From the NCBI GenBank assembly GCA_027346125.1, contig DAIEST010000096.1:1-6705 (forward strand): a DNA stretch of 6,705 nt, given 5' to 3'. The notes under the pieces are model-generated. The model was not told the DNA's origin. It made no database searches and was given only the letters and a program-made list of their open reading frames with translations. Of the stretch, positions 4,948 to 6,705 are shown piece after piece. Positions within the stretch are counted from its first letter, which is position 1. Each line of letters begins with the position of its first letter. A program made the position numbers and the translations under genes. The DNA is from Leptospirillum sp. GTDB taxonomy: Bacteria; Nitrospirota; Leptospirillia; Leptospirillales; Leptospirillaceae.

Positions 4948-6416
4948 GGCCCCTCCGATGGATCGATGTGCCTGCGCCCGACAGGTCGTTCGGGAAGGTC
5001 GACTGTTTCATGAAGGGCCGGAATCTGGATTTTATTCCAGCCAATGGTCGCCAGCTTATCCCTGAAGGCCCAGAGAGACCGATGTTCTCCATGAATCAGA
5101 AAAACCCCTTCCGGACGGTTCATCGGACGACACCAGCCCAAAAGGTCCCTCTGATCGGCATGGGCGGAAAACCCGTTGATGGAATGAAGCCCGATCCGGA
5201 CGGTCTTTTCGGAACCCATCAGCCGGACCGTTTTCTCTCCTTCCAGGATGGAGCGCCCCAGAGTCCCTTCCGCCTGAAATCCGACAAACACCAGGCTTGA
5301 ACGGGGATTCTCGATCTCGCGGGACAGATGGTAAAGAATGCGGCCTCCGGAGACCATCCCCGATCCTGCAAGGATCACCGAGCGGGACGAAGCCTCCGCA
5401 ATGGAGCGGGACTCCGGAACGGAACGTGTCAGACGGAGTTCGGGAAACATGAACGGATCCCGACCCTTGTCAAACAGGTTCTTCAGCCGGTCGTCCAGCA
5501 GGTCGGGGAAACGTTCATAAATATGGGTGACGTTGATTGCCATGGGAGAATCCAGAAAAAACGGCAGCTTTCCCGGCAACCGCCCTTCATCGCGCCACTC
5601 GCGGAAAAAATAGAGAAGATCCTGCGCCCGCTCCAGCGCAAAGGTGGGGATCAGAACCTGCCCTCCACGACGATAGGTATCGTTGATGACCCCCAGCAGT
5701 TCGTCCTTGGAGGATTCGAACGACCGGTGCAGACGATCTCCATAGGTGGTTTCCATCACCACATAGTCGGAATCCTGGGGGGGAGAAGACGGCGAAAGAA
5801 GCGGATGGGTTTCCGGACCCAGATCTCCCGAAAACAGGATACGGGTCTTCTTTCCCGGGCGCGTAACAGTGATCTGGATCGAAGCGGATCCCAGAATATG
5901 TCCGGCATTATAATAGGTTGCATCGATCCCGGGAGCCAGATTGACCGGGATCTCATACTCCGCCGGACGGGCAAACAGGCTCATCGTATCCAGAACGTCC
6001 GCCACGGAGTAAAAGCCCCCCTTCTTTCCCTTCCTCCCTCCGGCTCCGGAGAAACGCGACAAGCGGCCGCCCTTTTTGTATCCGCCGGCCCCGGATGCGC
6101 GCTCTTCCTGAAGATGGGCCGCATCCCAGAGGACGATCTCCGCCAGATAACGGGTCGGAGCGGTCGCCACCACCGGCCCCCGAAAACCCTGACGGACGAG
6201 GAAAGGGAGACGTCCGCAATGATCCAGATGGGCATGCGTCAGAAGAACCACCGAAATTGACTCGGGATCAAACCCGAATGGTTTGACGTTCGAGGAAAAG
6301 ATCTCGTCCGGACCCTGAAAAAGTCCACAGTCCACCAGGATCCGGAACCCATCGATGTCCAGCAAGTGACAGGACCCGGTCACACACGAAGCCGCACCGT
6401 GGAAAGAAAGCTTCAC
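4944..6416 (-). CDS. Metallo-beta-lactamase fold, beta-CASP RNA-processing exonuclease-like protein
   Basis: The 490-residue protein belongs to the CPSF/RNase-J-like group. The zinc motifs are in place: HAHLDH (His61, His63, Asp65, His66), GHILGSA (His173), SGDLG (Asp198), and the beta-CASP motifs METTYG (Glu222), GFSAHAD (His419) and LIHGEH (His442). Family members process or degrade RNA in the cytoplasm; a DNA or other phosphodiester substrate is less likely. Residues about 105-134 form a Gly/Lys/Arg-rich insertion between the first two zinc motifs, where related proteins I know have a shorter acidic and aromatic stretch. The start is GTG at 6416, with GGGAG 5 nt upstream; nearby ATGs are out of frame. 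It follows the partial gene at the right edge by 58 bp and overlaps the lipid-enzyme gene by 4 bp, so all three are probably one transcript. Confidence 0.93.
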   Translation of the reverse strand: MKLSFHGAASCVTGSCHLLDIDGFRILVDCGLFQGPDEIFSSNVKPFGFDPESISVVLLTHAHLDHCGRLPFLVRQGFRGPVVATAPTRYLAEIVLWDAAHLQEERASGAGGYKKGGRLSRFSGAGGRKGKKGGFYSVADVLDTMSLFARPAEYEIPVNLAPGIDATYYNAGHILGSASIQITVTRPGKKTRILFSGDLGPETHPLLSPSSPPQDSDYVVMETTYGDRLHRSFESSKDELLGVINDTYRRGGQVLIPTFALERAQDLLYFFREWRDEGRLPGKLPFFLDSPMAINVTHIYERFPDLLDDRLKNLFDKGRDPFMFPELRLTRSVPESRSIAEASSRSVILAGSGMVSGGRILYHLSREIENPRSSLVFVGFQAEGTLGRSILEGEKTVRLMGSEKTVRIGLHSINGFSAHADQRDLLGWCRPMNRPEGVFLIHGEHRSLWAFRDKLATIGWNKIQIPALHETVDLPERPVGRRHIDPSEGP

Positions 6417-6474
6417 ATCATCTCCCGATCGTTCATTCCTGACTCACCGCGAATCGGGGAACCAAAGACAGGAA

Positions 6475-6705
6475 CTAGAATCCCCGGAACTCATATTCCA
6501 TCAGAAAATAGGTGGTCGGCTGGGGTCCGGTGTGGCCGTAAACGGATACCCCCTCGCCGACCTCATTCACGAAGAGGTCTCCAAACGGCAGATAGGCAAG
6601 TTCCGGAATCACCGAAAACCCTGGCACGGTCTGCCCGGAAGGGGTCAGAATCGCCGAATTCAGATCTCCCTGAACCTGTGTGGCCCAGACATGCTGCCAG
6701 GTTCT
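6475..6705 (-). CDS. C-terminal end of a protein of unknown function, cut by the right window edge
   Basis: The last 76 codons are open from the right edge to a TAG at 6477-6475. Readable segments include WQHVWATQVQGDLNSAILTP, PELAYLPFGDLFVNEVGEG and the end TTYFLMEYEFRGF. The protein is rich in aromatic and small residues. The final stretch alternates hydrophobic and polar residues and ends in Phe, as the last strand of many outer-membrane beta-barrels does, so an envelope protein is possible. The pattern is not a clean fit and no family is recognised. The start lies outside the window. It is upstream of the beta-CASP gene on the same strand with no obvious terminator between. Confidence 0.6.
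   Translation of the reverse strand, partial: RTWQHVWATQVQGDLNSAILTPSGQTVPGFSVIPELAYLPFGDLFVNEVGEGVSVYGHTGPQPTTYFLMEYEFRGF

Noticed and set aside
5328..6260. A 310-codon plus-strand ORF antisense to the beta-CASP gene
   Set aside because: Same cause: a shadow of a gene with all its catalytic motifs on the minus strand.
6424..6458. CCCGAT/ATCGGG pairing that could hide the ribosome site of the beta-CASP gene
   Set aside because: Six pairs over a 23-nt loop is well within chance for this composition.

Overview
The window looks like ordinary chromosomal DNA of a GC-rich, Gram-negative-type bacterium. Most genes lie on the minus strand and are closely packed. No mobile element, CRISPR array, tRNA or rRNA was seen. 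Base and codon style suggest something like Leptospirillum (Nitrospirota), but that is a weak guess made without any database search.

Layout, left to right. (1) Positions 1 to about 450 hold the start of a minus-strand ORF that runs off the left edge. It is a possible exported protein of unknown function and is not certain to be a gene. (2) 572-778 (minus) encodes a 68-residue SAP-domain protein with a cysteine-rich tail. (3) 890-1339 (minus) encodes an NsrR-like Rrf2 regulator with all four expected iron-sulfur ligands (Asp8 and three Cys). (4) 1340-1523 is a divergent control region. It holds a perfect 13-bp inverted repeat, an AT-rich patch with a good minus-strand promoter, and a weaker plus-strand promoter. 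(5) 1524-2317 (plus) holds a small two-helix membrane protein followed, in the -1 frame, by a soluble ORF. These are either two coupled genes or one gene split by a frameshift. (6) 2188-4947 (minus) encodes a 919-residue fusion of an acyl-activating enzyme, an acyl carrier protein and a PlsC acyltransferase. (7) 4944-6416 (minus) encodes a 490-residue metallo-beta-lactamase/beta-CASP protein, a likely RNA-processing nuclease. (8) 6475-6705 (minus) is the C-terminal end of a protein of unknown function that enters from the right edge.

Two transcription units can be inferred. The right-hand unit reads leftward: the partial gene at 6705-6475, then the beta-CASP protein, then the acyl-ACP-PlsC fusion, whose start codon overlaps the beta-CASP stop codon as ATGA. 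This unit converges with the plus-strand membrane-protein unit, and the coding frames overlap tail to tail. The left-hand unit starts at the divergent promoter region and reads NsrR-like regulator, then SAP protein, then perhaps the leftmost ORF. The regulator may control both itself and the divergent membrane-protein gene; this is inferred from position and from the dyad elements between them.

No clearly new system is visible. The points most worth a second look are the divergent control region, the frame break at about 1824-1880, the three-domain lipid enzyme coupled to an RNase-like gene, and a Gly/Lys-rich insertion in that RNase-like protein.
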